Below are positions 11,509 to 23,333 of a stretch of 64,000 bases of DNA, piece by piece. Every line of letters starts with the position of its first letter. The first letter of the stretch is position 1. Origin of the DNA: Alisma plantago-aquatica. Lineage: Eukaryota; Streptophyta; Magnoliopsida; Alismatales; Alismataceae. The notes under the pieces were generated by a model that was not told the origin of the DNA, searched no databases, and saw only the letters and a program-made list of their open reading frames with translations. The stretch is from contig OY856409.1 of the NCBI GenBank assembly GCA_963693085.1, positions 1,166,201,249 to 1,166,265,248 on the forward strand. Direction: 5' to 3'. The position numbers and the translations under genes are program-made.

Positions 11509-13961
11509 TGTGATGCCCCGCGCCACACAAAGCGAGATTATTCAAAACAAAACCATGGAAGAGAGATTAACGAATAGATTACTGGAAAACACTAAAAATT
11601 AAAACCATTTTCATAAAACTGTAAAACAGTGAGAACCTTTAAGTACCAGTACTTTCATGCCTCAAAGCACTTACTATGTGTACCATCAACCTATTACTGG
11701 GGAACCTATTCTAGAACATATATACATACATCCATTACGACTATATACAAGAGGGCACACAATTCAACCACATATCAAAAGCAAGTCCACAAAACTTCTA
11801 CAAAACATCCCCAAAGACCCGAGTGTACAGGGATGACTCTAGGACTCCATTAACAGAAGACATCCAATAGCACTTCCAACATCATCAGCTACTGGCCCTC
11901 CTACTGCTCCTCAACCTCCGCTACACGATCTCTACCTCTTTGTGCATGTCCACCTAAAAAGGATGTGGGAAACCCACAGGGTGAGATTCCAAATCTCAGT
12001 GGGAGATATAACTCTCCACCAACTATATTAATATCACAAACAAGATAAACTAAGCAGAAGTATGATTACAACTATGTGAAATGGGTATTCATTACTATTA
12101 GGAAGAGAAATTACTTGTTGAATTATGAAACATCATATCAATTTGAAAAGAATACGAAGATCATGTATAATTCCTATCAACAATATTGTATAAATATCAA
12201 GAAGGGACTCATCCAATGTTTACATATTTTGATCCTATACAATTATACTACACAGCTGATTACGCATTTTATTATACCTGAGGATTTGAGTCATACCACA
12301 GAAATCCCACTTGATAAGTCAAAATCGGTGTCATACCAAATCTAGTGAAAGAGAAAAAATCCATGAGCTCACCACCTCGTGGTCAGTACATGAGTGAAAC
12401 ATGCAGTGACATCACCAGTCAAACTGTTTCCAGCGACATATAGTCCAACTGTGCAAACCTAACCCACCTTGGTACTACATAGTTCTAGTGAAACTGAGCT
12501 ACGGTCCACAACCTCACTCTTCCAGGGTATGGCCCACGACCAATCTTATTTCACATATTCCTAGACATAAGGGGATATTCATCCTCACCCCTACATATTC
12601 AAAAATATGCGCTCTGAGTTAAACTCATTTCACCATTCAACAAGTATTGATATTGAATGGATCTATGGCACAGGGAAAGCTATAACATTAGGTTTTACTA
12701 GATTACTTAGGCCATTTAAGCATCTTTTAGCATCAATCAAGTTACAACGTACAACCTTTAAACAAATTCTACAAAAACAAGGGCATAACACATCACCAGG
12801 ACATATAGAGCATGTAAGGTGAGATCTCATCACATTATCACTTGATGCTTGTCATTCCCCACCATTTTCATCACGGGGACCACATCATGGGGTAACAACC
12901 CTTCCTCTTATCATTGAGGAATTTGTCAACTCATATAAGGAAATAAGCCATCATTAGGTCATAAGACCATTCACCTCCTCTTTCAAAGATGTCAACAACA
13001 CTTATGCCTCACAAGGTCCATTTTCACATATCATAAGAAACATAGCTCATACCTGGTTGTTCTTATCAACTGTTGTCACCTACATGGTCAGAAACTTGTA
13101 GCAAGAAGAACAATACATCATTACCATCTCATAAGATCCATGCCATTCACATCACATCATTAGGGTTAGGGTTTCTATTTAATCAATTAGAGTTTACAAG
13201 GTTGGATCAACAACCACCCTAAGATCATCACTTCCATCATCATTATAAGATATGTAATGAGATAGAGACTATAGAAAACAACACTTCCTTTTTATTTGCA
13301 CACCCATCCCATAGGGTGTCACATATTAACATATAACCCTATCATTAGCATGGTTTAGCATAACTACCACCATCAAGATCTTGGTTGAACCTAGCATATG
13401 GTGTAACATATTAGATCAACTTGAGAGGGTATCAGTTTAGCATCATAGGTGTGTCAGACAACCATACCATGTGAGGTGTATTGGGTAGCAACATTTATGG
13501 AGGGTGTGTCAGCTAAAACCATCTCCAAATCCTGTCGGGTAACAACATCTCCAAGGTGCAACAGGTAACCTATGCCTGGGTGTGATGGGCAGCAAGGAAT
13601 ATCGGGGAATACTAGCCCAAGGTGTGATGGGCTGTCACGGTTAAGGTTTGTTGGGCATCACGAGTTGGGTATGTCTGAAATCACAGCTAAGGATGGGTTG
13701 GGAAACTCCATCCTAGGGTGTGTCAACCTCTTCCCAAGTAGGGAATCACCATTGCCCTCAACTAAACCAACCCCACTAGGTTCAACCATAGTCGTGATGG
13801 CTAACACCCTACTACAACGATTGGATATAACGATTAAACACCATATCGGTCTAGGTGTGTCAAAGTCACAACAAACTATCATCACCAAGGTCTCTCCACC
13901 ATATCGTTTAACAACCATGGGACAAGATAACCATCTCGACTCATAACAGCCTATTCATGCA

Positions 13962-14055
13962 CAAGGCATGATGACCTAGATGTTACCAAGGCATGTCGAC
14001 CTAGGCCTCACCAAGGTTGTGAAGACTTGTCACAAGGTGTGACACTCTATGGAAT
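13962..14055. repeat. 21-25-bp unit array in Tekay 3' LTR
   Basis: Units starting caagg occur at 13962, 13987, 14012 and 14033, with a shared core like CAAGGCATGNCGACCT. The 5' LTR has them at 37619, 37644, 37669, 37690 and a weaker one at 37715, with the same 25-25-21 spacing. Confidence 0.6.
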
Positions 14056-14684
14056 CACACGTCGTGATGGCCATCCACCACAACGTGTCAACCTCATCAT
14101 CTTCAACCTAAGGTCACTTGTCTATAGAAAAGCAAGAAGGTGTAACACAAGGGCAACAACTAAGCATAACTCCTTTTTTTAAAACATATCTCAAAACCAC
14201 CAAGAAGAACTACTAACATGCAAGAGGTAACATTCTAGAGATAACGAATAAGATATCATGTAAGGAGTGATAAAAAAAAGGTTTAGAGTTATATAACCTG
14301 CCTTAAAGATCACCACCAAGATCCAAGCTCCAAGGTCAAGATCCAAGCTCACAAGCTCAAGCTCAAGGTAGAAGAAGATCTTCCAAACTTGGTCACCACA
14401 ACACCTCCAAGGAAGAAGATAATACCAAGGTTAGGAGGGTTCGAGATGGAAAGAAAGGAAACCAAGATCCATTATCGAGAAGAAGAAAGAAGGAGAGAAA
14501 GAGAGCTAGAAACCAAGTCTTACTAAGGTAGAGGATGAAGGAAACACCACAAGCTTGGGACTCAACCACCAAGCTCCAAGAGAGAGACTTGTCTAGATCC
14601 TTATCTCCTTAAGGTCATCCACCAAGGAGAGGAAGCAAGGATAGCCAAAAGGATTCTCTTGCATGGAGAGAAAGGGATATATAT

Positions 14685-14694
14685 ACAAGAGGGA
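14685..14694 (-). promoter_or_regulatory. TATA box candidate of Tekay LTR
   Basis: On the minus strand it reads GTATATATATCCC, conserved as GTATATATACCCC near 38331-38341 in the 5' LTR. Confidence 0.45.
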
Positions 14695-15028
14695 TGAGAG
14701 AGAGATCATCAAAGAGGTGTCACCATCTTAGGAGCTTAGGTGCCACTTTTCTACGAGAAAGAGCCATATGCACAACACCATGCAAATGAGGTGATAAGAT
14801 CTAGGCAAGGTCTCACCCACTAGGTCACTCATCATGGTCATGCCCGATACTACATCTCCACACACCCATAAACCAATAGGGTGAAACCCTAGACACCCAC
14901 AAACTGATACAAGGTGTCTCCAAGGCTCTCAAGCTCGAGACAACACTTCTAGGTGCAAGGCACACCTAAAACATGTGCCCCAAAACATCACCAAGGATGT
15001 CACCAGACAACCAAGGTCCAAACAAGGT

Positions 15029-15064
15029 GCCCATCTCTCTCTCTCTCTTTCTCTCTCTCTCTCC
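15029..15064. repeat. (CT)n microsatellite
   Basis: A CT-repeat tract with one TTT break, followed by CCCCC. It is shorter in the 5' LTR near 38689-38703. Confidence 0.85.
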
Positions 15065-15322
15065 CCCTATAGGCAATGTCAAGAGAGAGAAGGAACACAC
15101 TAGAGGTGGCAAACTTGCACATCAACCCCTATCCCTGGTAAATAACAATTTGCACCAAAACCTCTCCAAAAAATACATACATCAACCAAGCAAGCTCAAA
15201 ACAAGAAATTCAAGCTTCCAAAATGCCCTAATTACATCTCATATGATTAGATCAAGGTGATAAGAAACATGCTTAAGCAAAACAAACAGGGTTATCCCAA
15301 AACGTAGGTCAGGGTCCTTACA

Positions 15323-15345
15323 AGCCATAAACCCCTAATAGGGAT
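15323..15345 (-). promoter_or_regulatory. Polypurine-tract region of Tekay element
   Basis: On the minus strand, TTAGGGGTTTATGGCT abuts the 3' LTR start TGTAAGGACC. It is an imperfect polypurine tract, placed here by position. Confidence 0.4.
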
Positions 15346-15360
15346 TTTGCCCCTAAAATC

Positions 15361-17720
15361 CTAAGAGAAAAGGGAGGGGTACTTCCTCCTCATCTCTTTC
15401 TTGAGCTCCCACCTAGCTTCCTCAACACCACAATGATACCAAAGAACCTTTACAAGAATAAGGTCCTTCCTCTTCAGCTTCTTCACTCTTTGATTAAGGA
15501 TCAACACTAGATCTTCTACATAGGTCAGGTCCTCATCAAGATCTACCTCCACAAACTACATCATCAACTATGTATCCAGATGGCACTTCCTCGGCATACT
15601 CACATGAAACACTAGATGCATCTGTGCAGCTCAGGTGGCAACTCCAACATGTAGGCCACCTTTCCAACATGCACCACCACAGGGTAAGGTCCCATAAACA
15701 TGGGATCCAACTTACCCTTATTTCCAAACCTCAAGACACCTTTACAAGGAGAGACTTTCAAATATACCTTATCTCCCACTTGGAACTCCAAGGGTCTTCG
15801 ACAGTTATCTACATATGACTTTTGTCTGTCCTGTGTTGACTTCAACTGTTACTGGATTACCTTGATCTTCTCTATCGTCTACTACACAAGCTCAGGACCA
15901 AGAAGTTGATACTCACCTATCTTGTACCAACATAACATCGATCTGCCACGTCATCCATACAACACCTCATAAGGTTCCATATTAATGCTACTTTGATAGA
16001 TGTTGTTGTAGGCAAACTCAATCAAACTGAGATGTACATCCCAACTTCCTGAAAATTGAAGAACACAGGATCTCAACAGATCCTTCAAGGTCTGAATGGT
16101 CCTCTCATATTGACCATCTGTCTGTGGATGGAAAGCAGGGCTAAACTTTAAATATGTACCCAAAGTTGTGTGCAGTCACTCCCAAAAGTGACTCATGAAC
16201 TGAGGACCCCTGTCAGACACGATAGTTTCTAGAACACCATGCAAATGCACTATCTCATCCACATGCACTTGAGCTAGCTTCTCTGCTATGAATGTTGTCT
16301 TCACAGGAAGGAAATGCACTGACTTGGTCAACCTATCAACCATCACCCATATGGAATCATAATCTTTGGCTATCCTAGACAGACTAACCACAAAGTTAAT
16401 AGTCGCATGATCCCATTTCCACTGTGGTATAGGCAACGGTTGTAATGTTCCCGTAGGCTTCTAGTGCTCTGATTTAACCTATTGACATACAACACATCTC
16501 ACAACGAACTCAGCCACGTCCTTCTTCAAGCCTGACCACCAATACATGTCCTTTAGGTTATGATACATCTTGGTGCTACCTGGGTGCATAGCATACATGG
16601 ATGAATGAGCCTCTTCCAGCACCATCCTCCTTAGTTCATTAGCATCAGGAACCACTATCCTACCATGGTAACAAATTGGCCCATCATCTGAATTGCGAAA
16701 ACTATCACGCTTCTCATAGCTGAACTCTGATCGAATATGTTGTATCACTGTATCTGTCTATTGCACTTCTTTGATCTGCTATCTTAAAGTAGACTTCACC
16801 TATAGATGTGCCAACAAACCATCTAGCAAGGAAACCTTCGACTTAACATTCATATGACACAAGGAGACCAACATGTCTTGCTTGTGGCACATCAAAGAAC
16901 TCAGTTGGGCTTTATCCATAGGCAAAGATGAAGACTTTCTACTCAACGCATCAGCTATGATGTTTGCCTTCCCTAGATGATAATCAATCATGCTGTCATA
17001 GACTTTGATCAACTCCATCCAACGACACTGCCTCATATTCAACTCCTATTGTGAAAAGATGTACTTCAAGTTCTTATGGTCCATGAAGATCTAACACTTC
17101 TCCCCATAATGGTAGTGCCTCCAAATTTTCAAAGCATGGACTAGTGCTACTAACTCCAGATCATGAGTCAGGTAATTCTCCTCGTGTTTCTTAAGCTATC
17201 GGGAAGCAAAAGAAACTACTTGCTTGTCTTGCATCAACACACATCCCAAACCATTCCTGGACGCATCACAAAAGATGATGTATCCTTTTCCTTGCTCAAG
17301 CAAGACCAGAACTGGTGCACTTGTCAACTTCTCCTTTAACATCTAAAAAGCACGTTGACATCTATCATCCCAAACAAATGGCACATCCTTCCTTATTAAC
17401 TTAGTTAGGGGTAAGGCGATAGCACTAAAATCCTTGATGAACCTTATGTAATAGCCTACCAAATGTAGAAAACTACACACTTCTATCGGCATCTTAGCCT
17501 GCTCCCACTCTATTGCAGACTCCACTTTCTTATGATCCACACATACTCCCTCGAAAGATATAACATACCCCAAAAAAGCTACCTCCTTCAACCAGAACTC
17601 GCACTTGCTAAACTTAGCATAAAGTTGGTGTTGTCTCAGTACGGTCAATGCCTGACAAAGGTGTTTTTCATGTTGTTGACTATCATGAATGTATATCAAG
17701 ATATCATGTATAAAGACCAC
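15361..17720 (-). pseudogene. pol: Tekay pol pseudogene, distal part: RT end, RNase H, integrase, chromodomain
   Basis: Read on the minus strand from 17720. The second half of the reverse transcriptase starts at VFIHDILIY (the YIDD-type box) and includes YAKFSKCEFWL, VAFLGYVIS and GYYIRFIKDFS. RNase H ends in a YHLGKANIIADALSRK motif near 16940. The integrase zinc finger (HPGSTKMYHNLK...WWSGLKKDV...CVVCQ) is at 16490-16620, the core (WVMVDRLTKSVHFLPV; later FHPQTDGQ, where the usual final E is replaced by Y) at 16120-16440, and the C-terminal GPY-like block near 15620-15850. A chromodomain closes the protein at 15361-15552 (VKVLWYH, EEARWELKKEMRRKYP). Stops and shifts interrupt it at several points. 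In a live element these enzymes copy the RNA and insert the cDNA; the chromodomain steers insertion to chromatin marks. Confidence 0.85.
17716..17720. repeat. TSD of solo LTR (ACCAC; partner 19254-19258)
   Basis: Removing the insert and one copy rejoins the reverse transcriptase reading HQFVVVFIHDI without loss of frame. Confidence 0.9.
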
Positions 17721-19253
17721 TGACGCAATTTTTACTACGCGCTTAAACGCAAGTATACGCGTCGAGTAATATAGGCCTTTGTGAGGCCCGAGTCGAACTC
17801 AGGGATACGTGAATTATTGGAGACTTCTACTAACTATTTGCGATCAGCTAAGCCGAATAACAAATTGAGGGTTGTTGTTAAAATTAAAAGAAAATAAAAA
17901 CAAAAATGAAACAAACGATCGATTAAATGTTAATTTAATCAATTCAAAAGAGTATCTTTAGGATTGCGGTTTCGCCGTGGGTCAACATTGTATTAGGTTT
18001 TATATAATTCCTCACTCTTCTCTCTCTATCCGGGTAGTGGCCTGAAACAGAATTACCCACTGTCGTGGTGTAATTCACTACTTAGGTTTAGGTTGATTCC
18101 TCCGTCGTAGTAATCATTCCCCTAAACTAAGCGCATTATAAACGGTCTCTCAGTTCCCACCATTAATTTTACAACTCCTTTGTCAAGGGTTTTATTGATT
18201 AATGTAAGTTTCGTCTCTTTTCAACCGTTAATCCTTCTGTCGAAGTGATTAAGGACATTAAGTTATTATTATGGTGATCAAGCATAACAATATATATGGA
18301 GAAAATGAATCTATACCACGGATTTGAGAGAGAAAATATGAATTATCAATATAAAATTGTCATACAATGCAGTCCCGGGCTACTCCCGGTCCTAAAGATG
18401 GAGGGTTTTAGCCTCTCATGTTCATCTCACACGAATACATGGTAGAAATAGGGGAATTCATAAGAAAAACGTGAAACAAGTGGGAAAACCCCTGAACGGA
18501 GAAGAACCGGTAGATCCTTGGCGTAGAATATGAGCTTCCCCGCCTATCGGTGGTGGAATTTGTCTTTGGCAGCGTCCGAATCACCTGGGATGAGCTTCTG
18601 GCCTCCGTTCTCCTTTCTCTCCTTCCTCGGCACTCGTGCAATGCAAAATTTGATCCCCACCTCCTCTCGGCGGCCGTCATTAGGTATAAGTCCCTAATTA
18701 GGTCGTCAAATAACTCCAGCCGTCTGATTGAGATCAAAACGAATCCAACGCATATCTGCCGGCGTCGATACCATCGACGCGGGTCGATGGTATCGACCCA
18801 GCGTATTAGCGGCAGCCTTCTTTTCTTTTCTTCTGAGTGCCTGTGTCATCTCGATACCATCGACTTGGGTCGATGGTATCGACTCTCTTTAGCGTCGGTT
18901 GTTGTCATTTAGCGACGATGTAGCTCTCCATGTGTAGATGCAATCGACTCTCGTCGATGGTATCGACTCTGTGTTGCTCCTCTCGGCTGGAAACCTGTGT
19001 CTTGGTCGATGGTATCGACGGAAGAAGATACTTGTTTTTCCTGAAATTCCACAATAAAACCAAGTAAATCCACACAAATTATGATAATATGATAAATGAT
19101 GCTCAAAATGATACAACTAAGGGGATTTGACATAAAATGATGGCAAAGACCGAAATGAGTGAATTATGCAATATTATCCATAAAAAATGAGTAATTAGAG
19201 CATAAAACACATATGAAAATGGTCTATAAATGCGACTCAAAATCATCGCATCA
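17721..19253 (-). mobile_element. Solo LTR of a separate LTR-retrotransposon family
   Basis: It is 1533 bases long, begins TGACGCA and ends CATCA, with a perfect ACCAC TSD. There are no coding domains, no PBS or PPT, and no second LTR, so it is most likely a solo LTR left by recombination. On the minus strand it would start TGATGCGATGATTTTGAG and end near ATTGCGTCA. This orientation is chosen because a CCCTGAGTTCGACTC-type block sits near the 3' end, as in known plant LTRs of this look. Its GC content in the middle is higher than that of the surrounding element. A dyad array lies at 18764-19019. Confidence 0.78.
18764..19019. repeat. Dyad-motif array in solo LTR
   Basis: GTCGATGGTATCGAC or its complement occurs at 18764 and 18783, 18851 and 18869, 18953 (with a partial partner at 18942), and 19005. 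The first two pairs are head-to-head, separated by only 3-5 bases, and pairs recur every 85-90 bases. Confidence 0.78.
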
Positions 19254-19258
19254 ACCAC

Positions 19259-20305
19259 CACAAACTGATGAAGAAACGGCTGAAACACTCTATTCATTAG
19301 ATCCATAAATGCTACTGGTGCATTGGTTAGCCTGAACGGAATAACCACAAACTCATAGTGACCATACCTCATCCTAAAAGCTGACTTAGGTATGCCGTCC
19401 TCCTTGATCCTCAACTAGTGATACCCTGACCTCATGTCTATCTTTAAGAACACTGTCGCACCATGCAACTGATCAAACAAGTCATCTATCCTTGGTAAGG
19501 GATACTTATTATTTATCATCACCTTGCTCAACTATCTGTAGTCTATGCACAACCTCATAGACCCATCTTTCTTCTTCACGAAAAACATTGGAGCACCCCA
19601 AGGTGATGTACTCGACCTGATGAAATCTTTGTAAACCAATCTTTGTAACTGTCTCTTCAACTCCGCCATTTCTTTCGGAGCCATCCTATACAGTGTTTGA
19701 GCTATCAGTTGCATGTCGAGAACCAAATTGATCTCAAAATCGATCTCCTGAGGTGGGAAAACACCTAGAAACTCCTGAAGAAACATGTCCTCGATCTCTC
19801 TAACAACTAGCACTTCATGAATACTAGGACTTCTTACCTTAGTATCCAGCACGTGTGCCAAGAATGCCTCGCAACCCTATCTCAGAAGCATCCTCACCAT
19901 CATGGATGACACTAGACATGTCAGAAGAATCTTACTATCCCCTTAGAAGATCCATGTCTCACCACTATCCACAAACATCACTTTCTTGGAACTACAATCC
20001 AAGACCACTCTATACTTCTCTAAGGTATCCATTCCAAGGATCATATCGAATCCACACATGTCAAGTGGTATGAGATCCACTTGAATGATGTGTCCTGAAA
20101 AGGAGAGGATACATGAAGGACACACCTCTTGCAATATTGTAGTATTGACTAATGAAGTTTCTAACAACAAACTATTATTCTTATGGCTAACAAGAAAAAT
20201 ACAACTACTAAGAACTTCACGCGCAATAAAAGAGTGTGTTGCACTCGGGTCAACCAAAACAGATACAAAGCAAGAAGAAGACAAATCAGAATGAAACAAC
20301 TCCAT
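19259..20305 (-). pseudogene. pol: Tekay pol pseudogene, proximal part: protease and RT first half
   Basis: The aspartic protease is at 19943-20305. Its active-site block reads VDPSATHSFIA, where family members have DSGATHSFI, so the catalytic glycine region is altered; MCGFDMILGMDTLEK follows. The reverse transcriptase N-terminal half is at 19259-19861: [41 protein letters not shown], then stops, then [13 protein letters not shown] and [16 protein letters not shown]. It ends where the solo LTR is inserted. An in-frame stop lies within the SGYHQLR-type motif at about 19415. Confidence 0.82.
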
Positions 20306-21034
20306 CTAACTTGTCACCACTCGTGGGTTGACCGTCGCTTCCTACTGACTCATGGCGTAGAATCTAGCCATTGCCTATTGTCGCCCCTATCCTCTACTTC
20401 CCTAAGTAGACGATCCGGCCTGTGGCTCTTAGCCACATCCTCCTCCTCCTACGTCAATGTTCTGCTATCTCTGTGAGCCTTGTTGACTCTGCCTTGGTTG
20501 TTGGGTCACTTCATCACCTCTCATTGGACATTCTTGCCTCAAATGTCCCATCTGCCCACACTTGTGGCAAGCCCAGTTCCCATATTGTGACCTTGATGGC
20601 CCCATAACTGATGCTGATGCAACACTCTGGGCTTTTGTGGGCATAAAAATACGGCCTCTGCCCTTACTCGGTGACCATTGGATCAAAGCACTGAACATCT
20701 ACGATGCTAGTGGTACGGAAAACCTCAACTTATTAAAGCCTCCTACCGACTGCCCCTGGGACTATGCAGATCTCTTCTTGGTGCTTACTTCTCTCTTCTC
20801 CTTCACAGACTGCTCTATCCTCTGAACAGACTCCATAAACACAACAAACCTCTCTTGACTCTCTAAAGAAGTAGTCAGGGTATACAACTTAGCATTCAAC
20901 CCCTTCTCAAAACGATGAATTTGCTCATCCTTCATGGTATCTATGAGAGGACAAAACCTCAACAACTCCATAAACCTTACTTCATACTTGTTGATCATCA
21001 TGGATCCCTATTGTATCCTCTCAATATGGATGAT
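20306..21034 (-). pseudogene. gag: Tekay gag pseudogene, C-terminal part with zinc knuckle
   Basis: 20762-21029 encodes the end of the capsid domain (KYEVRFMELLRFCPLI, DEQIHRFEKGLN). 20465-20698 holds a clean CCHC zinc knuckle, C-H-K-C-G-Q-M-G-H-L-R-Q-E-C, with basic and Q-rich flanks, for binding the RNA genome. The N-terminal part lies 13 kb away at 34088-34618 because the Athila element inserted between them. Confidence 0.82.
21030..21034. repeat. TSD of Athila element (ATGAT), left copy
   Basis: The perfect partner is at 34088-34092. Removing the Athila element restores the gag reading across the site. Confidence 0.92.
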
Positions 21035-21224
21035 TGTTGTGTGTTTTCCACATCATCTTTTCACATGTTATCACACACAAATTTGATTCATTTTGATATC
21101 ACTTAGCCTCCTTTCATATTAATCTTGCCATCTTTTTGCTATTTTACTTATCACATAACATGTATTGTAGATTTGTTCCAAACGGACAAATCTTTAGAGT
21201 TTAATTCTGCTGAAACAGCAGAAT

Positions 21225-21454
21225 GCATGACGTGCATGATGAAAGCATGGCGTGTGAGTTTCTAGAAAGTGCAGAACAAAGCAAACGCACAACGTGTTTT
21301 CGACAACACGTCGTGCACCTGGGAGCGTCAAGCAGACTGAAACCTACTGGAAAGTCACACGACGTGCATTACTTCAGTGCATGTTGTGCACAGTTCATTC
21401 TGGAGCAACTATCAAAGACTTTGGATGGCATGCACAAGGAACACACGCCGTGTC
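21225..21454. repeat. Paired CpG dyad array, Athila 5' LTR
   Basis: 11-bp imperfect palindromes related to GCACGACGTGC occur in pairs: 21225/21245, 21287/21306, 21357/21377, and 21427/21442. Pairs are about 65-70 bases apart. The 3' LTR has the same set at 32759-32965, with one half-site lost by deletion and more CpG-to-TpG or CpA changes. Confidence 0.82.
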
Positions 21455-22004
21455 ATTGTCAGTTTTAGAATTTTGAAAATTACAATCCTTTTTTTAAAAC
21501 AAAGAGGGAACTTAATGGGCAGTTATCCACAATCATGATACAAACTTCTCTCATACCAGAGCAAGTCCAGAGTAGAGGAATGCGATTTTGAGGAGAAAAT
21601 AGGTGGTTTCTTGCCAAAGGAGCCTCAATCTTCTTCTCTTCTTCTACATTGTCTTCTCCAAAGGTGCAGCAGAACTTCCCCACTTCACACGACTTCTCGG
21701 GAGAGGAGTTGGTTTGTTTTGGAGCAGCTGGAGGAGTAGAATTTCATCTCCAAGCCAGAATTCTACCTTCTTGTGGTTACATCTTGGGATCTTCTTGCTT
21801 TTCTTCCTCTAGATCATGCTAGAATCTGAATTTTCTGTAACAATTCTGCAAAACATGATTATGGACAAGTAAACTCATTTTCTTGGACATGGGAGAGTAG
21901 CTCCCATGTCATATCATGTATGGAATAAGTTAACTTTGTACTAAATACTATGTTGCTTGCTTTTCTACAATGAGAGTACTGGTTTTATCATCTCTTGCAT
22001 GTAC

Positions 22005-23145
22005 TGCTGGCCACTTTATATGCATGTGTTATGCTTTCTTGCTTAATCTGAGAAGATAGGTAGGAATGTATGGAGGTTCTTTTCTTGGCAACTCTTCTTC
22101 TACCATGAGAATGGAGATTATAGAGTTGAGGAACAGGTTGTGATCTAAAACAATAATTATGCATGAGAATGTGGATTTGAGTTGACATCGTTGCACCTAC
22201 ACTGGGAGGTGAAGTGCAACACATACATCTCCTTTAAAAAAAGTACTTAGTATGTTAAAATTTCATGGTCCTATGATGTGCTATGATATGTGGGTGAAAT
22301 TCTAATGTCTAAGATCCATTAACATCTGAATCTAAACCCTTTTTAGTAATCCTTTCATTATTTGTTTAAACCTGAATTTCTGTAACTAGATCAACATTAC
22401 CATCCTTTTTAAACTGATCTAGATTGTTGAACTTTAGTGTTGTTGCATTTGATTAATTACCAAAGCTCCTTGTGTTTGACCTCGGCTACGACTACGACTA
22501 CCTCCGTATACTTGTGGAGATTGGTTAAGTTGAGTAAACGATACTTCTTAGGATTGAAACTCATTAGCGTAAATACTACTGGCCACTTTATATGCATGTG
22601 TTATGCTTTCTTTCTTAATCGGAGAAGATAGGTAGGAATGTATGGAGGTGATTTTCTTGGCAACTCTTCTTCTACCATGAGAGTGGATATTATAGAGTTG
22701 AGGAACAGGTTGTGCTCTAAAAAGAAAATTATGCATGAGAATGAGGATTTGAGTTGAGATCGTTGCACCTACACCGGGAGGTGAAGTGAAACACATACCT
22801 CTCCTTTAAAACAAGTACTTAGTATGTTTAAATTTTGTGTTCCTAGGATGTGCTATGATATGTGGGTGAAATTCTTATGTCCAAGATCCATTAACATCTG
22901 AATCTAAACCCTTTTTAGTAATCCTTTCATTGTTTGTTTAAATCTGAATTTATGTAACTAGATCAACATTACCATCCTTTTTAAACCGATCTAGATTGTT
23001 GAACTTTAGTGTTGTTGTGTTTGATTAATTACCAAAGCTCCTTGTGTTTGACCTCGACTATGAATACCTCTGTATACTTGTGGAGATTGGTTAAGTTGAG
23101 TAAATGACCCTTCTTAGGATTGAAACTCGTTAGTGTAAATAGCCA
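22005..23145 (+). repeat. 572-bp tandem duplication in Athila 5' LTR
   Basis: 22005-22576 and 22577-23145 are near-identical copies, offset by 572 bases. The 3' LTR has a single copy from about 33515. The junction shows a short shared TACTNCTGG-type sequence. Confidence 0.88.
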
Positions 23146-23150
23146 ACAAG

Positions 23151-23171
23151 TTTTTGGCGTCATTGCCGAGG
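23151..23171 (+). promoter_or_regulatory. Athila primer binding site (tRNA-Asp type)
   Basis: TTGGCGTCATTGCCGAGGA lies two or three bases after the LTR. The family consensus is close to TGGCGCCGTTGCCGGGGA, complementary to the 3' end of tRNA-Asp. The three differences are all consistent with C-to-T or G-to-A decay. Confidence 0.78.
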
Positions 23172-23333
23172 AGCTATGGTAATCTAATTGGAGTAATAAA
23201 TGCTAATTAGTATTCAAGACTAGATCACCATTTCCATTTTCCAAATTTCCTTATACCTTTTAGTTGTGTTCTCAATTCCTCTTGCTATTTTTCAAGTTGT
23301 ATGCATCACTCATAAAGAGGTCTTCAAACATCA

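Larger units (their letters stand above)
11509..15322 (-). mobile_element. Tekay 3' LTR
   Basis: It aligns with 34755-46779 apart from that LTR's insertions and duplication. It carries a (CT)n run, an array of 21-25-bp units at about 13962-14055, and a run of units with the shared core TGGGCA at 13500-13760. The plus-strand open frame at 13572-13946 lies in these arrays and is not a gene. Confidence 0.88.
21035..23148 (+). mobile_element. Athila 5' LTR (with internal tandem duplication)
   Basis: It starts TGTTGTGTGTTTTCC and ends AGCCAACA. Its 2114 bases exceed the 1518 of the 3' LTR because about 572 bases are tandemly repeated. The first 420 bases carry the paired CpG dyads. Confidence 0.92.

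Noticed and set aside
13572..13946. Plus-strand open frame of 124 codons
   Set aside because: It lies inside the Tekay 3' LTR, over the TGGGCA-type unit array. The homologous stretch in the 5' LTR is not open over the same length, and no domain is visible.
18550..18912. Plus-strand ORF of 120 codons in the solo LTR
   Set aside because: No similarity to known proteins, overlaps minus-strand frames of similar length and lies on the dyad array.
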